Part shown: positions 63,516 to 64,000 of the stretch, piece after piece
Position numbering within the stretch: the first letter of the stretch is position 1
How the letters are laid out: each line of letters starts with the position of its first letter
Origin: Forficula auricularia
Lineage: Eukaryota > Arthropoda > Insecta > Dermaptera > Forficulidae
Length of the DNA: 64,000 nucleotides
Assembly: GCA_024734495.1 (NCBI GenBank)
Contig: JALMQS010000681.1
Span: 7,721,542 to 7,785,541, forward strand
Direction of reading: 5' to 3'
The notes under the pieces: generated by a model
What the model saw: the letters and a program-made list of their open reading frames with translations, nothing else
Database searches by the model: none
Told to the model about the DNA's origin: nothing
Position numbers and translations under genes: made by a program

Positions 63516-63610
63516 ATTATGGAAAACGTTTCGGCTTTAATTAAATAATGCCATCATCAGTTCCTAAGAGCTGAAAAAAGCGATAGAGCACACATGTAAA
63601 ATTACAATAA
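63516..63610 (-). repeat. Hammerhead-like core with GGC/GCC stem
   Basis: Minus 63528-63560: CTGATGA, T, GGC-ATTATTTAATTAAA-GCC, GAAACG, then TTTTCC. The 91-residue minus frame overlapping here is AT-driven. Confidence 0.5.
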
Positions 63611-63852
63611 AAATTTTTACAAAAAAATCCAAACTTGTTAATTACAAAATTATATCTTACAGTATTAGAGACACAATTAATTTTATAAATAAATTGCCCG
63701 CAGGCACAGTTGTTGTGGATTTTATCATAGTATACAAAATTATATGAATTATAAAATGGTACATAAATCTTGGTGTGCTCTCGATATGCGCAACGTCTCA
63801 AGTACAAATATAGCAAATTTTCATTTCATCATTTCATATTATTATTATTATT

Positions 63853-63925
63853 AACTAGCTTCAAGGCCCGCCAAAGGCGGGCCTTTTTGCTAGCTAGGGG
63901 GCTTCGCCCCCTGGACCCCCACGTG
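63853..63925 (+). repeat. Double GC hairpin
   Basis: AAGGCCCGCC-AAA-GGCGGGCCTT (63863-63885, 10-bp stem) and GGGGGC-TTC-GCCCCC (63897-63911), joined by TTTGCTAGCTA. Related to 42270-42310. Likely the structured end of a mobile element that continues with CTGGACCCCC. Confidence 0.7.
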
Positions 63926-63957
63926 GATGTTTTATACAGGTGTAAAGAACACTTTCA

Positions 63958-64000
63958 TATATCAACTCTTGTGAATTAATTATAATAGATTGATGAAGAG
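63958..64000 (+). repeat. Start of a 60030-type repeat, cut by window edge
   Basis: CTTGTGAATTAATTATAATA then GATTGATGAAGAG matches TCCTGTGAATCAATTGTAAT, AGACTGATGAAGAG at 60133-60166. A hammerhead-like core would be expected just beyond the window. Confidence 0.65.

Overview
The window looks like non-coding nuclear DNA of an arthropod, most likely an insect. It is very AT-rich, has no long open reading frame, and carries mariner, Penelope-like, LINE and Helitron relics. Short tRNA-derived SINEs and many long inverted repeats are also present. No complete protein-coding gene, rRNA or convincing functional tRNA is visible. Everything was read by eye, so boundaries are approximate unless a target-site duplication (TSD) fixes them.

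Layout. 0-5.2 kb: a dispersed repeat here called R1 (conserved head plus terminal palindrome) carrying a three-copy ~200 bp minisatellite, a Helitron end, a SINE piece and a complete fold-back element. 5.2-18 kb: the first copies of a CGAGGGG-ended MITE with 8-bp TSDs, SINE-C copies, R1 copy 2, a repeat copy split by a retroposed sequence with 13-bp TSDs, a TTAA-flanked element nested in an inverted repeat, and a palindrome with two identical 113 bp arms. 18-28 kb: a hairpin-ended element family, a long inverted-repeat element, a mariner pseudogene, quiet balanced-GC blocks that may be regulatory, and R1 copy 3 with a SINE and a Helitron nested in one palindrome. 28-43 kb: a direct duplication, SINE-B, a deleted mariner, more fold-backs, a triplicated exon-like 28-nt cassette, R1 copy 4, a LINE C-terminus, a candidate coding exon and a complete Helitron. 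43-54 kb: a tandem duplication of a low-copy region whose copies carry different insertions, a ~300 bp-arm palindrome, a tRNA-like relic and a Penelope reverse-transcriptase fragment. 54-64 kb: SINE-C, a GC-rich promoter-like block, a 1.28 kb tandem duplication with a Harbinger-like MITE, further palindromes and two exon-like segments.

The features interact mainly by nesting. Palindrome arms and duplicate copies act as internal empty sites, which lets several insertions and their TSDs be read without an outside reference. The most unusual shared signal is a CTGANGA / short stem / GAAAC motif resembling a hammerhead-ribozyme core, found at least 15 times and often inside palindromes. Its stem changes by compensatory substitution between copies, and one copy sits in a 107 bp module bounded by a 12-bp direct repeat. 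Hammerhead motifs are known from Penelope-like elements, and a Penelope reverse-transcriptase piece is present, so these are probably terminal fragments of such elements that have spread on their own.
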